From the NCBI RefSeq assembly GCF_003114835.2, contig NZ_AP025028.1:2384001-2448000 (forward strand): a stretch of 64,000 bases of DNA, read 5' to 3'. The stretch comes from Leptospira kobayashii. GTDB taxonomy: Bacteria; Spirochaetota; Leptospiria; Leptospirales; Leptospiraceae. The notes below the pieces were generated by a model, which worked only from the letters and a program-made list of their open reading frames with translations, ran no database searches and was not told the origin of the DNA. The translations under genes were made by a program, and so were the position numbers. Below are positions 1 through 9,907 of this stretch, piece after piece. Every line of letters begins with the position of its first letter. The first letter of the stretch is position 1.

Positions 1-320
1 AAATCCATTTTGCCGGGAGATTCATAAAAGGAACCGATATTAACCGCAACATCGGATGAGAAACCGGTTTCTTCCTTTAACTCCCGAATGGCAGCTTCTT
101 CCGGAATTTCACCCTCCTCGATTCCGCCTCCGGGGAACTCCCAGCTTGTCTTTTCAATGGCAGGTCTCGTACATCGGATCAAACCCAATTTAAACAGTTC
201 ATTTTCCCGTATAACGGGAATGATAACGACGGCTGGTTCGACCGATACAAACCATCCGAATTTTTTCTTATTGATGACTTTAAAGAATTTAAAATCAAAA
301 AGGGAATCTGAGTCTTTCAT
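1..320 (-). CDS. NUDIX hydrolase (3' part cut by window edge)
   Basis: The minus strand reads from an ATG at 318-320 and is still open at base 1, so the C-terminus lies outside the window. The translation contains a full Nudix box from about Gly65 to Phe87 (G-x5-E-x7-REL-x-EE-x-G-F, with REL at 79-81 and EE at 83-84), the Mg2+-binding helix of nucleoside-diphosphate-X hydrolases. The WEFPGGG lead-in resembles ADP-ribose pyrophosphatase-like members, but the substrate cannot be assigned from this fragment. The start overlaps the end of the preceding membrane-protein gene by 26 bp, so it is probably the last or a late gene of the polysaccharide operon. A role in hydrolysing nucleotide-sugars is possible but only inferred. 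Confidence 0.85.
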   Translation of the reverse strand, partial: MKDSDSLFDFKFFKVINKKKFGWFVSVEPAVVIIPVIRENELFKLGLIRCTRPAIEKTSWEFPGGGIEEGEIPEEAAIRELKEETGFSSDVAVNIGSFYESPGKMD

Positions 321-1731
321 TCTTCTTCAATAACGAATACATATAAAATAGAAAAATAAAACTATTCGATATAACAATTAAGCTGACCGGGAAAAAATAC
401 CTTGCGGAAGACAAAAGGAGAACTAAGTTCACGGAAGCCCAAAATAAAGGAACGAAGGAGACGGATAATAAGAACGGATTTTTTTTCCAAAGCCCCAACA
501 AAAAAACCAAAACCGTAAAAAACCATCCCATCCTCAATAGAATCCGATAAAGATCTACACTATGAGTCAGAACTCTTTGCACTCTGTTGACACCACCGGA
601 AAATGAATATCTTTCCTGAACATAATCGTATAACACCCGATCGTCGCGAATATCGGAAATCAGGTTTTTATGAGAATGAAATAACATCAAGCCGAAGTTT
701 ACGGTCTCATTATAAGGATGATCGAACTCAAGCATAAGTTTTATATTATTTAAAAGCCCGTGAAAGTAAGCGCTCGGATTTGCCCGAACCACAGATACAA
801 AATCGAGTCCCGGATTCGGTGTAATGATAAATAACTGATCCAAAATGCCGTAAAAATTCGGATCACCGATGATTCCCTGAATTTCCAACTTACCCGTTTT
901 CGAAAACCGATTCAAAGCTTCTTCATATTCGGTCTTCTTTTTGCCCAACATTTCCGAATCTTTCGGAAAGACTCCCTGAATCAGAAGTCCGGCGAGTAAA
1001 AACCCCCGTTTTGCGGCGTCATTTTTACCCGAAGCTTTTTTCGCCCATGGGGACGCAATGATGATAGGAATCAAAACAACAATTAAGTTAACAAAGATAA
1101 GTTGAGTTATTTTTTTAAGCAATTTTTCATTCGTTCTGATCCAAAATACATAAGACAAAAAAAGTCCGGCAGGTAACACAAATACGAGTAAGTTGGGTTT
1201 GATATAATAGAGTATCCCTACGTATATCCCCATTAACAACGAGTGATAAAATATATTTTTTATCTTAAGATTTAATAATACCAAAAACAGGCAAAAGGAA
1301 AAACATAACAACGTCTCCATCAGAAGAGAATGTTCGAACGCGATTAAAACCGGATTCAAACTGAGAACGAAAACAATCACAGCTCCTACCCCTGCTCCGG
1401 ATTTTTCTTTTACAAGATAACCTAAACTTAACGCGGAAAAAAGACCCAATAGAGTCAAAAAGGATATATGTGTAAAAGCGTTAAATCCTACCACAGATCC
1501 GTAAAGTCGAAGCATCAGAGGAAAAAGAGGAGTTCGTAGATAATTCCAATCCACATACATCTTATCCGTAAAAAAAAGATTCGCCAGGCGGATATAATCA
1601 AAGCCGTCGGGAGAAATATACAAAGGCAAGGAAATCAAATATATAAAATGAATCATAACACAGAAAACAACCGAATATTTAAACCATTTCCTGGAGTTGC
1701 CAAACATATGTTTCAAACTGTTAAAACTCAT
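295..1731 (-). CDS. Polytopic membrane protein, GT-C (PMT/ArnT-like) glycosyltransferase candidate
   Basis: A 478-residue protein dominated by hydrophobic segments, with about ten predicted membrane spans beginning near residue 18. An acidic first loop (SPDGFDYIRLAN, about residues 40-51) precedes a short WNYLRTPLFP stretch. An acidic residue in the first extracytoplasmic loop is typical of GT-C transferases that take the sugar from a polyprenyl phosphate. The gene follows a DPM1-like transferase (1741-2700) by 9 bp. That pairing, a polyprenyl-phosphate-sugar synthase plus a GT-C enzyme, suggests side-chain glycosylation at the periplasmic face. The ATG at 1729-1731 has an AAGG about 6 nt upstream. 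The family assignment is by architecture, not by a decisive motif. Confidence 0.6.
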   Translation of the reverse strand: MSFNSLKHMFGNSRKWFKYSVVFCVMIHFIYLISLPLYISPDGFDYIRLANLFFTDKMYVDWNYLRTPLFPLMLRLYGSVVGFNAFTHISFLTLLGLFSALSLGYLVKEKSGAGVGAVIVFVLSLNPVLIAFEHSLLMETLLCFSFCLFLVLLNLKIKNIFYHSLLMGIYVGILYYIKPNLLVFVLPAGLFLSYVFWIRTNEKLLKKITQLIFVNLIVVLIPIIIASPWAKKASGKNDAAKRGFLLAGLLIQGVFPKDSEMLGKKKTEYEEALNRFSKTGKLEIQGIIGDPNFYGILDQLFIITPNPGLDFVSVVRANPSAYFHGLLNNIKLMLEFDHPYNETVNFGLMLFHSHKNLISDIRDDRVLYDYVQERYSFSGGVNRVQRVLTHSVDLYRILLRMGWFFTVLVFLLGLWKKNPFLLSVSFVPLFWASVNLVLLLSSARYFFPVSLIVISNSFIFLFYMYSLLKKNERLRFPF

Positions 1732-1740
1732 TTTTTCGCC

Positions 1741-2700
1741 TTACTTTCGTTCACTAGGTTTTTTATCTTTATAATTCAAGAGATACAATTCAAAATCAAA
1801 CTTATGAAATCTGGAACTGGTATCTAAAATCAAACCGATTGAGAGTGAGATCAAGGATGTAATCATAAGTCCGGTGGAAAGGATCGCAAGCGGAACATGA
1901 TAGATGTATTTTTCACGGTAATAATCCTCGAATACGGGATAAGCGGACAATAAACCGGAAAAGAACAATAATGCGGAAAGATAGCCGAAAAAATGGAAAG
2001 GTTTATAAAACTTAAAGATCCAGATGATAGTCTTTATTACTTTAATACCGTCTTTAAAAGTACTTAGCTTTGAAAAGCTGCCTTCCGGTCTGTCTTTATA
2101 AACGATTTTCTCTTCAATGACTTTGAATCCTTTATCCAAGGCATGCAAGGTCATCTCCGTTTCCAATTCGAATCCTTTGCATAAAATAGGATATGTTTTT
2201 ACGAATCTTCTGGTAAAGACCCTATATCCCGACATGATATCATTCAATTTAGATTGGAACAAAGTATTGATAAACCATTTCACCAGCATATTGCCGAAAT
2301 AATGAAATTTACGTTTGTTTTCATTCTTATAAGCACCGCTATGATGTCGGTCACCAACAATCATATCCGCTGAATTTTCCGACAAAGCTTTGATCAGATT
2401 CGGCAGATCGGACGCCTGGTATGTGCAATCCGCGTCAGACATCACATATATGTCAGCTTCAATCTCATGAAATGCAGTTCTGACGGCAAAAGCCTTTCCT
2501 TGCCTCTTTTCGTTGATCAATGTTCCGTTGATTTTAAATTCTTTAAATGTTTTGCGGGTAATTTCTTCCGTGCGATCACTCGAATTATTGTTGATAACAA
2601 CAATTTGAGCGGAAGTGAATTTTTTTGCAAAATCAAGAATCGTATCCTTGATCGTTAACTCTTCGTTATATGCCGGTAAAATAACTGCGATTTTGTCCAC
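1741..2700 (-). CDS. GT2 glycosyltransferase with C-terminal membrane anchor (DPM1/GtrB-like)
   Basis: A 319-residue family 2 glycosyltransferase. It opens with the typical VILPAYNEE strand (residues 6-14), has the nucleotide-sugar and metal motif SDADCTY (about 88-94), and a conserved MSGYRVF acceptor-side segment (about 156-162). Two hydrophobic helices follow near residues 235-260 and 275-300. This is the layout of dolichyl/undecaprenyl-phosphate sugar synthases such as DPM1 and GtrB, which load a sugar from a nucleotide donor onto a lipid carrier at the cytoplasmic face. It sits between two large polytopic proteins (295-1731 and 2759-5020), which are plausible users of its product. The sugar is unknown. 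Confidence 0.8.
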   Translation of the reverse strand: MDKIAVILPAYNEELTIKDTILDFAKKFTSAQIVVINNNSSDRTEEITRKTFKEFKINGTLINEKRQGKAFAVRTAFHEIEADIYVMSDADCTYQASDLPNLIKALSENSADMIVGDRHHSGAYKNENKRKFHYFGNMLVKWFINTLFQSKLNDIMSGYRVFTRRFVKTYPILCKGFELETEMTLHALDKGFKVIEEKIVYKDRPEGSFSKLSTFKDGIKVIKTIIWIFKFYKPFHFFGYLSALLFFSGLLSAYPVFEDYYREKYIYHVPLAILSTGLMITSLISLSIGLILDTSSRFHKFDFELYLLNYKDKKPSERK

Positions 2701-2758
2701 GATTGTATTTGTTTCCCTTTTTTAATATACTTTTCAGCGTTAAAGAATCCGATTCGAT

Positions 2759-5020
2759 TCAAATAGGATATGAATTCGAATAAGTCTTATTTGTTTTTTT
2801 GTTTCTGATCTTAACTATGATTGTTTTGTCTTTCTTACCAAACTTCAAGTTTGTTTCTCTGAAATCCGTCCACGGAGAAATCTGAATTTCCTTATTTTCA
2901 TTATCCGTTTTAAAATAAGCGGATTCGAAGGAATCCATTTCTTTGAATTTGGATACAAGCCCGGTATTTGTTATATTTTCGCCAGACTTGGCTTCTACAG
3001 GCTGGGAAAAATAGAATAGAACTTCTTTCTTCTCATCAGTCAGTTGCAATTGCTTCGGAACCCGATTCATAAAAAATTTCGCGTCGAAGAAATTACCGAT
3101 AAGAATAAAATAATCTTCCTTCAATTCATCAACTGTAAGATTTACAATCCTTCTGGCGGAGGAATAGTTTTGTATACCCAATGGAATCAACTGGGATATG
3201 ATGATATTTGGAATCGCTTCCTGCACTTGATTCTTCGATAAAATCTTGGAATCCGGAGCAAGATTATGAATCAAAGCATTCGGGTAATTATTCACATAAA
3301 CCACATTGAATTCGGGAGTTTTGGGAAGTATTTCCGCGACTCTATCGGATATTTGTTTTCGGTATGAATTGAAATTCGTATAACTTATAATCGCACCGAT
3401 GGATCTGTAATAATTATTAAACAAACCGTAAAACGAAGTGAATATGCAATAGGCGAAAGCGATAAAGAAAATAGGGTAACCGATCTTATAAACGAAGGAG
3501 GATTTTAATTTTCTCAGACGGTCCAATGCAAAACCGATCAAAGGAGCTGTAATAGTAAACACTATCATCCAATATCTCATAATACCCATAACATATTTAT
3601 TATGGATGCAATACCCTATATCCGCAAAAAGAAAAGAGAGTCCCAATACATAAACGATCGGCCGAACCTTATTAAAGGATAAAAAACCTATCAGTGCTGA
3701 AATCAAAAGTAAATGAGGGTAAAAACCGAAATTCACGGAATGATCATAAAACAAAGGGTATGCGATCGTAGTCATATTCGTATGCGCGGAATATTTCGTA
3801 TTCACTTCTTCCTGAGTGGTATTGAAAAGGTTATTGATAACGGTTTTTGACAGATGGTTTGCCACATCTGACAATTCTTCCCGATGACCTACTCCCGTAG
3901 GAACCAAAGCAGGAGTGAGAAATAATTCCATATTTTGGCTCACCAGATTAATTCCTGCGATCTTGAAACTAAACGGCGAATTATTTACTGCACTTACCAC
4001 TTTGGAAAACTTAACCGGATTTCCTCTCATCATATAATTTTCGTAGAAAACTCCGAATAACATAAAAAGAACCGCAAATACGAATACGATGCCGTGAAAT
4101 AGGAATTTCCGAACAAACGAAAAAGTCGATTTGATCCCGTATTTAATAAAATAAAAAACAATAATACCGATAACAAGTTGATAATATAAAGCCGCAAAAG
4201 GTTTAATTCCCAAACTAATTCCCAGGGCGAGACCAGCTAACAAAATATAAATCATCCGTTTTTCGGAATACCAATTTACAAATGCCAAAACTCCGATTGC
4301 GAAACTGGATGCGGCAAGAATATCGTCATTATCTCCGGTGGCATTTAAAAGAAATACATCGGAACAGATAAGGAGCGCTGTGGACATAACGGATGCTAAC
4401 TTGCTAATCTCCAGTTTTCTACATAAAAAATAAGAAGAGAATCCGATTGTTACCCAATTGAATAGGGAAAAAAAATGCAATGCCCTGAACGATACTTTAT
4501 ATATGATAAAATACATCCATGTCACTGCAGTATTGATAGGAGACATGAATACCAAATCTCCGTCAAAGTCGGGGTTCGGAAGAAGAGTATGATTCTGCAA
4601 AAAAGCGTAAATTTTCACCAGCTTGCTTGAAAGTGTATCAGGTGTTAAAGGAAGATAGGAGAAACAAAGAATCAACTGCAATACAAAGATCAATGAAAGA
4701 AATACGATAACAAGCGAATACAGATCGAACCGAAGCCTTGGAATTTTAAACTCCGGAAACCCGATCCGAAATCCTATGTTCTTTCTGAACAGAACGATAA
4801 AAACAACGAATTGAATCGATACGGATAAGGAAAAATATAAAATTTTCCAATCCAGAATATTAAAAAAGGAAAGTATGAAACTGGTAAAAAGTATATTTGC
4901 CCAAAAGAGTAGATAAGAATATAGGATCGTTTCAAAATTCTTTTTTTCAGGAATTAAAAATCTGATGATGGAATAGGAAAAAACAAAAAGTAAAACACTA
5001 TGAACAATGAATAATATCAT
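2759..5020 (-). CDS. Large polytopic membrane protein, GT-C-like candidate
   Basis: A 753-residue protein with roughly eleven to thirteen membrane spans over the first ~540 residues and a soluble C-terminal domain of about 200 residues. An acidic, proline-rich loop after the third or fourth span (about residues 120-150, containing PLTPDTLSSK and PNPDFDGD) recalls GT39-type transferases. The DNDD at about 229 is also acidic. I recognise no family with certainty. Its ATG (5018-5020) overlaps the stop of the upstream glycosyltransferase as ATGA, so translation is probably coupled. Inferred role: membrane-embedded glycosyl transfer or polymer modification during O-antigen assembly. Confidence 0.6.
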   Translation of the reverse strand: MILFIVHSVLLFVFSYSIIRFLIPEKKNFETILYSYLLFWANILFTSFILSFFNILDWKILYFSLSVSIQFVVFIVLFRKNIGFRIGFPEFKIPRLRFDLYSLVIVFLSLIFVLQLILCFSYLPLTPDTLSSKLVKIYAFLQNHTLLPNPDFDGDLVFMSPINTAVTWMYFIIYKVSFRALHFFSLFNWVTIGFSSYFLCRKLEISKLASVMSTALLICSDVFLLNATGDNDDILAASSFAIGVLAFVNWYSEKRMIYILLAGLALGISLGIKPFAALYYQLVIGIIVFYFIKYGIKSTFSFVRKFLFHGIVFVFAVLFMLFGVFYENYMMRGNPVKFSKVVSAVNNSPFSFKIAGINLVSQNMELFLTPALVPTGVGHREELSDVANHLSKTVINNLFNTTQEEVNTKYSAHTNMTTIAYPLFYDHSVNFGFYPHLLLISALIGFLSFNKVRPIVYVLGLSFLFADIGYCIHNKYVMGIMRYWMIVFTITAPLIGFALDRLRKLKSSFVYKIGYPIFFIAFAYCIFTSFYGLFNNYYRSIGAIISYTNFNSYRKQISDRVAEILPKTPEFNVVYVNNYPNALIHNLAPDSKILSKNQVQEAIPNIIISQLIPLGIQNYSSARRIVNLTVDELKEDYFILIGNFFDAKFFMNRVPKQLQLTDEKKEVLFYFSQPVEAKSGENITNTGLVSKFKEMDSFESAYFKTDNENKEIQISPWTDFRETNLKFGKKDKTIIVKIRNKKTNKTYSNSYPI

Positions 5021-7113
5021 ACACTGACACCTTTATTTTTTAAAACACTATCGTACAATTCCAAATACTTTCCGGAAGCGACGGATGCCCCGAATCTTTC
5101 CTTAATAAAATCATGTAATCGTTCTTTCTTAAAAAGACCATCTCGCTTAGAAGCGATGATAGTTTTATCCAAATTTTCCTCAAAGGATGACTGACTAAAA
5201 CATTCCGCTTTGTATCCGGTCTCTCCATCCATAACTATATCTTTCAATCCGGATGTATCGAAACAAACAACGGGGGTTCCGCAAGAAATCGACTCCGCAG
5301 CAGTTAGGCAGAAAGATTCGATTTTGGAAGGAACAAGCGTAATATCAACTGAGGAATACAGAATCGCAAGCTCTTCGGAAGATTTGACATAACCGATATT
5401 GATAACATTTACAAATTCCGTTTTCAATTCGATCGGGATAGAACCGAAGACGATAAACGTAATATCTTTTCTTTTTTCTTCTTCGTATTTTTTGATTAAA
5501 TTTTCTATTACAAAGTAACCTTTGTTTCCATCCCTATAATCGGATCCGAATAATAATAAAGTTTCGGAAGAACGAAAACGCCAAAATTCACGCGATGAAT
5601 CGGAATCTCTCGGAAAAAAAATCTCGGTTCTTATAATATTCGGAATCACATTAGTCGGATATTTTGAAAATAAAAGACTTTCTTTGGCGATATCGGAAAT
5701 CCATCGACTAACACCTACCGGATGAATGTCCAGTTTGGAATAAGCTTCCTTTTTTCTTTCCCAAACGGTATGATTTACATTATCGGAGGAATACCCTGTT
5801 TTATAGGATTCGTCGAAACAAACATGTTCGGCTCCGAGAAAAGGCCACATATCATGCATCGTCCAAACGATAGGCATTTGAATCTCCTGCAAGGCCTCAA
5901 TGCTTATGAAATTATTTCCAATCCAATGTAAGTGAACGATATCAGGCTTTAAAACTTGAAGTATTAATTTTATGTCCAGAAAGGAATAATTTTGAAAAGA
6001 GTGCATTACTTCTTTTTTGAAAACGGCTCTCTTATAACTCCGGTTTCTTTTAAAATGAACGATCAAATCGATGAGAAAGCCGAATCCGGTGCTTTCTTTT
6101 GCAAGTATCACGTGATCGTCTTTAGTCGCTTTTTTAGAAACCAACATCAAGGAATTTTGACCGGCTTCCAATAAACTTTGATGAATGTGGAACGCCGCTT
6201 TTGCCGCCCCTCCCGATTGATCGGAAGTGGAAAGATGCAAGACAAACGGTTTTTTCCGTTTATCTATGATTATGCTTTTGTATAATTTTTTATCACTCCG
6301 GATCAAAACCCGTTTCAAAAGATAAGAAAAAATAACAAACGGTTTGGTGATTAAAAAGAAGATCCGAACGGAGTAATAACGTATAATTTCAAATAGTTTT
6401 GTATCATAAAAAAGAGAATAGAATAGAAAAACAGGAAGAGGATGATGTTCTTTTCTAATCGCCCTATATTCCCTGAATATAATGATCTCATTTTCTTTTT
6501 TGGCACTGACGCCTTCCAGATCATAAATTACTACAACCGTATCCACTCTCTTTTTTGTTGTTTCAGGCAAAAACCAAACTCTTTGCAACAAATCAAAATC
6601 AGCTGCAAACCGATATTTTAAATCGTAAACTCCGTGTTTTTGAAAAACCCTTTTATGGAAAAATACCGCCTGGTGGCATAAGTATTTTTCACGATACCAG
6701 TATCTGTAAAAAATCTGATCGGGGTATTTGATGTAATACCTGTCTTTTTTTCTATCAATCATAAGGATATCACCGTATAAGATATCCTCAGCATTGTCAG
6801 ATGAGTCTTTTATTTTCCCAAGTACATGCTCATTCTCAAAAGAATCGCCTGCATTTAAAAATAATAGATACTCACCGGAGGCAAAACCGATTCCTTTATT
6901 TTGAGCGTCGTAAATTCCTTTATCCTTTTCGGAAATGAATCGGATCTGAGGAGTCATCACATCCCTGATAAAATCCTGCGTTCCGTCGGAAGAGCCTCCA
7001 TCCACGATGATAACCTCAAAGTCCCTGCAACGTTGTCTTTCGAGACTTTTTAAGGTTTTCCTTAATCCATCTTTGTTATTATAACTGACTGAAATGATAG
7101 AAAATAAAGGCAT
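5017..7113 (-). CDS. Bifunctional GT2-GT4 glycosyltransferase fusion
   Basis: A 698-residue protein made of two transferases. Residues 1 to ~250 are a GT-A/GT2 domain: SIISVSYNNKDGL start, VDGGSSDGT at about 37-45, LFLNAGDSF at about 83-91 in the DXD position, and a WxLPE-like acceptor region. Residues ~290-690 form a GT-B/GT4 domain: a glycine-rich HLSTSDQSGGAAKAA start, HLHWIGN, VWTMHDMWPF, and the donor-site E-x7-E region (PSKIESFCLTAAES) followed by SCGTPVVCFDTSG. The linker (~250-290) is basic and partly hydrophobic. One protein probably adds two successive sugars. The start overlaps the upstream stop as TAATG and the stop overlaps the next gene as ATGA. Confidence 0.85.
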   Translation of the reverse strand: MPLFSIISVSYNNKDGLRKTLKSLERQRCRDFEVIIVDGGSSDGTQDFIRDVMTPQIRFISEKDKGIYDAQNKGIGFASGEYLLFLNAGDSFENEHVLGKIKDSSDNAEDILYGDILMIDRKKDRYYIKYPDQIFYRYWYREKYLCHQAVFFHKRVFQKHGVYDLKYRFAADFDLLQRVWFLPETTKKRVDTVVVIYDLEGVSAKKENEIIIFREYRAIRKEHHPLPVFLFYSLFYDTKLFEIIRYYSVRIFFLITKPFVIFSYLLKRVLIRSDKKLYKSIIIDKRKKPFVLHLSTSDQSGGAAKAAFHIHQSLLEAGQNSLMLVSKKATKDDHVILAKESTGFGFLIDLIVHFKRNRSYKRAVFKKEVMHSFQNYSFLDIKLILQVLKPDIVHLHWIGNNFISIEALQEIQMPIVWTMHDMWPFLGAEHVCFDESYKTGYSSDNVNHTVWERKKEAYSKLDIHPVGVSRWISDIAKESLLFSKYPTNVIPNIIRTEIFFPRDSDSSREFWRFRSSETLLLFGSDYRDGNKGYFVIENLIKKYEEEKRKDITFIVFGSIPIELKTEFVNVINIGYVKSSEELAILYSSVDITLVPSKIESFCLTAAESISCGTPVVCFDTSGLKDIVMDGETGYKAECFSQSSFEENLDKTIIASKRDGLFKKERLHDFIKERFGASVASGKYLELYDSVLKNKGVSV

Positions 7114-8753
7114 TATTTACCAACTAACCTTCGATAAAGATTAACCAACTTCGACTTGAAACGAACCATAAGACCGTGAATCGACAATTCGCTTTTCGAA
7201 CCATGAGATTCCAATAGTCCGCGGATTCCCAAATAAGCATCCCATGTATTCAATGACTTCCATTCTCCCGAAATAACAATGGATCCTTCGGAAAGAGATA
7301 ATCTCTCCCATTGAAGAGTGGCGTGAGAGTGAAAAAAATATAAAACATCTTCTTTGTAAATCCCGTTCGTATGATCGGGCTTTAAAGCGATTTCAACTTT
7401 GTTTCCACCATTTTGATGGAAGACAGTTCGGATTCGAACTGCACAGGAATTTTTCCACATAGGCATCCATAGAAAACCTTTTAGACTTTCACGAATCTCA
7501 AATTTTATTTCAAAGGATTTCATCTCCGATGAAGAATTTACATTCGTAGATATATAATTGTTCCAGTCGTAACCGTTCTCTTTTTCAAGATACAATGAAG
7601 TTCTGGCAATCTTCTGATTCCATAAATCTGCGAGTTCGTTCGGTTCGGAAACCAACTCCTGTATTTTTTGATAATCGTTGTATCCTTGCTCCAATCGAAA
7701 ATCGAATTGTATCAGTTTTCGAATCGCTGAAACATCCATCCGATCAAAGTCGTCATTCAGTACGAAATTCGAATGATGACTTTGATAAATGGAACGAAAG
7801 TATTCCCTATCCGCTTTACTTAATTTCGGTAAATATAATTTTTCCCATTCATACTTTGAAACAATTTTGGGAAGTTTGATCAGATCCGATTTTACTTCCT
7901 TACAAATCGAATTGAGTTCTAATAATTTAAGCAGATATTTTTTATAAATAAATTGATATACATCGAATTTTAAATAATAATCTCCCGAATGTCCCCAAGC
8001 ACCTTCGTCAGGAAATTTGAAATCATGAAAGTGATGAAATACGACAGGAAATGACTCATTTGTTTCAATTTCTCTTCCCGACAATTTCCCGTTTTCTTCG
8101 AAAAAATCATATTGTTGGGAGTTCCAAGGTGCGATTCCTCCACCTAAGTGCCGCAATACGTGAACACGTTTAAACCGTGTCGTCCAATCATCCAAATATT
8201 TCTGATCACCAAATTTGCCGTCTTCATGTCTTGCAAAGCACCATTCCGCGCAACGATCTCTCCACCAATGAAGTGCTTCCATACCGGATTCATCGTTTTT
8301 AAAAGAAAGGAATTGTACACAATACCGCCCGCTTTCTTCGGACTGATCGTATTTCTTCGTATAACGATGATCAGTAAGCAAAACGGAACTACTTCCCATT
8401 TCCTCCAACAATCGAATCGGATCGGAAAAAAAGAAAAGATCGGAATCTATGTAAGTAATCTGTGATGGATTATATTTCGAAATGACATAGGAAATGGAAA
8501 AAGAAGTGCAAGTCCAACAATACTCCTGTAATGTTCTCTCCTTCTTAATCTTAAGCAGCTCCTCTCCTTCAAATTCCTGCATGGAAATAGGAGTTACATT
8601 CGGAAGAGCGAGTTTTTTCAATACATTGTACGTATCATCATCAAACCCGAAGACATAAACATGATAGTCTTTCGTGTTTTCCTCCAAAGATTTCAGCATA
8701 GCCAATCCGCGGGAAAGATATTTCGAATTAAATAAAGTACAGTAATTTTGCAT
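7113..8753 (-). CDS. GT-A fold glycosyltransferase (GT8-like) with C-terminal extension
   Basis: A 546-residue protein. Residues 1-~280 look like a GT8-type retaining transferase: it begins YCTLFNSKYLSRGLAMLKSL and has the metal-binding DSD in YIDSDLFFFSD (about residues 98-108). Later motifs GDQKYLDDW (about 181-189) and HLGGGIAPWN (about 199-208) match the GDQ and G-x-N-x-W patterns of glycogenin-like enzymes. Residues ~290-546 carry no fold I can name. The protein is soluble and cytoplasmic. It is followed directly (TAATG overlap) by the GT2-GT4 fusion, so the two probably act consecutively on the same repeat unit. Confidence 0.75.
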   Translation of the reverse strand: MQNYCTLFNSKYLSRGLAMLKSLEENTKDYHVYVFGFDDDTYNVLKKLALPNVTPISMQEFEGEELLKIKKERTLQEYCWTCTSFSISYVISKYNPSQITYIDSDLFFFSDPIRLLEEMGSSSVLLTDHRYTKKYDQSEESGRYCVQFLSFKNDESGMEALHWWRDRCAEWCFARHEDGKFGDQKYLDDWTTRFKRVHVLRHLGGGIAPWNSQQYDFFEENGKLSGREIETNESFPVVFHHFHDFKFPDEGAWGHSGDYYLKFDVYQFIYKKYLLKLLELNSICKEVKSDLIKLPKIVSKYEWEKLYLPKLSKADREYFRSIYQSHHSNFVLNDDFDRMDVSAIRKLIQFDFRLEQGYNDYQKIQELVSEPNELADLWNQKIARTSLYLEKENGYDWNNYISTNVNSSSEMKSFEIKFEIRESLKGFLWMPMWKNSCAVRIRTVFHQNGGNKVEIALKPDHTNGIYKEDVLYFFHSHATLQWERLSLSEGSIVISGEWKSLNTWDAYLGIRGLLESHGSKSELSIHGLMVRFKSKLVNLYRRLVGK

Positions 8754-8793
8754 TAAAAAATAAGTAACGAAAAATCAAACATCAGCCGGAAGT

Positions 8794-9900
8794 TCAGCCG
8801 ATTAAGGATTTTAATTCTTCACAAACACGGATTTGAGACTCTTCCGGAAGATAAGGATACATCGGTATGGAAAAAATCTCTTTGGACATCTTTTCGGTTA
8901 TTGGAAAATCACCTTCCTTATAACCCAAATGTGCATACCCCCTCATCGTATGGATGGGGAAAGGATAACTAACATTCAATAAAATGTTCTTTTTCTTCAG
9001 CTCCTCCAAAATTCGATCCCTATCGGGATGAGCAACGACATATAGATAATAAACATGCTTATTGTATTCTTTTTCAATAGGCAGTTTCAATCCCGTATTT
9101 TTTAGGATTTCGTTGTATCGAACAGCGATGCTTCTTCTTTTATCATTGTTCTCATCCAACTTCTTCAATTTGAAATCAAGTATGGCTGCATGAAGTTCAT
9201 CTACCCGGGAATTATAACCGTGTTCTTCCGCATAATACGTCTTATCCATTCCGTAAAAACGCAGCCGTCTCAGCTTATCATTTGTTTCCGAATGATTTGT
9301 TAAAATCATACCTGCATCACCGAATCCGCCGAGCGGCTTCGTTGGGTAAAAGGAAAAAGTAGAACAGTCGGAAAAAGCCCCCGCCTTACTACCTTTATAC
9401 TCTGCTCCATGCGACTGTGCACAATCTTCCAAAATTTTAAGATTAAACTCTTTTGCTATTTCCAGAATCGGATCCATATCGACCGATTGCCCGTAGAGAT
9501 GTACGGGAATAATCGCTTTTGTTTTGGCGGTGATAACTTTTCGAATCAGATTTGTGTCCATCAAATAAGTGTCCGGATCGATATCGACAAAAACAGGTCT
9601 TGCACCCGTGCTAACGATAGCACTCACCGTCGGAACTGCGGTATTCGATACTGTGATGACTTCGTCATTTTCACCGATACCAAGTGCCTTAAGCGCAAGC
9701 ATCGCAGCATTCGTGGCGTTATCGACACCTATCCCATGTTTTACGCCGATGTAGTCGGCAAACGATTTCTCGAAAGAAATCAAACTTTCACCGAATATAA
9801 GTCTACCGGAAAAAAGAACTTTCTCTACGATCTTTAGAATGTCTTCTTTTTCCACCTGGAGTTCTTCCAGATAATCCCAAACTTTAATGATTTGATTCAT
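8794..9900 (-). CDS. DegT/DnrJ/EryC1 sugar aminotransferase (FdtB-like)
   Basis: A 368-residue PLP-dependent aminotransferase of the sugar-nucleotide class. Visible motifs are GVDNATNAAMLALKALG (cofactor phosphate binding), VHLYGQ, ILEDCAQSHGAEY (Asp and Gln contacting PLP), and the Schiff-base lysine in FSFYPTKPLGGFGDAG (about residues 182-197). It converts a keto group on an NDP-hexose to an amine. It is the last of a four-gene block with a 3,4-ketoisomerase, a 2,3-dehydratase and a Gfo/Idh reductase, so its substrate is probably a dTDP-3-keto or 4-keto-6-deoxy (or 2,6-dideoxy) hexose. Similarity to FdtB/QdtB-type C3 transaminases is suggestive only. Confidence 0.85.
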   Translation of the reverse strand: MNQIIKVWDYLEELQVEKEDILKIVEKVLFSGRLIFGESLISFEKSFADYIGVKHGIGVDNATNAAMLALKALGIGENDEVITVSNTAVPTVSAIVSTGARPVFVDIDPDTYLMDTNLIRKVITAKTKAIIPVHLYGQSVDMDPILEIAKEFNLKILEDCAQSHGAEYKGSKAGAFSDCSTFSFYPTKPLGGFGDAGMILTNHSETNDKLRRLRFYGMDKTYYAEEHGYNSRVDELHAAILDFKLKKLDENNDKRRSIAVRYNEILKNTGLKLPIEKEYNKHVYYLYVVAHPDRDRILEELKKKNILLNVSYPFPIHTMRGYAHLGYKEGDFPITEKMSKEIFSIPMYPYLPEESQIRVCEELKSLIG

Positions 9901-9907
9901 AAATACC

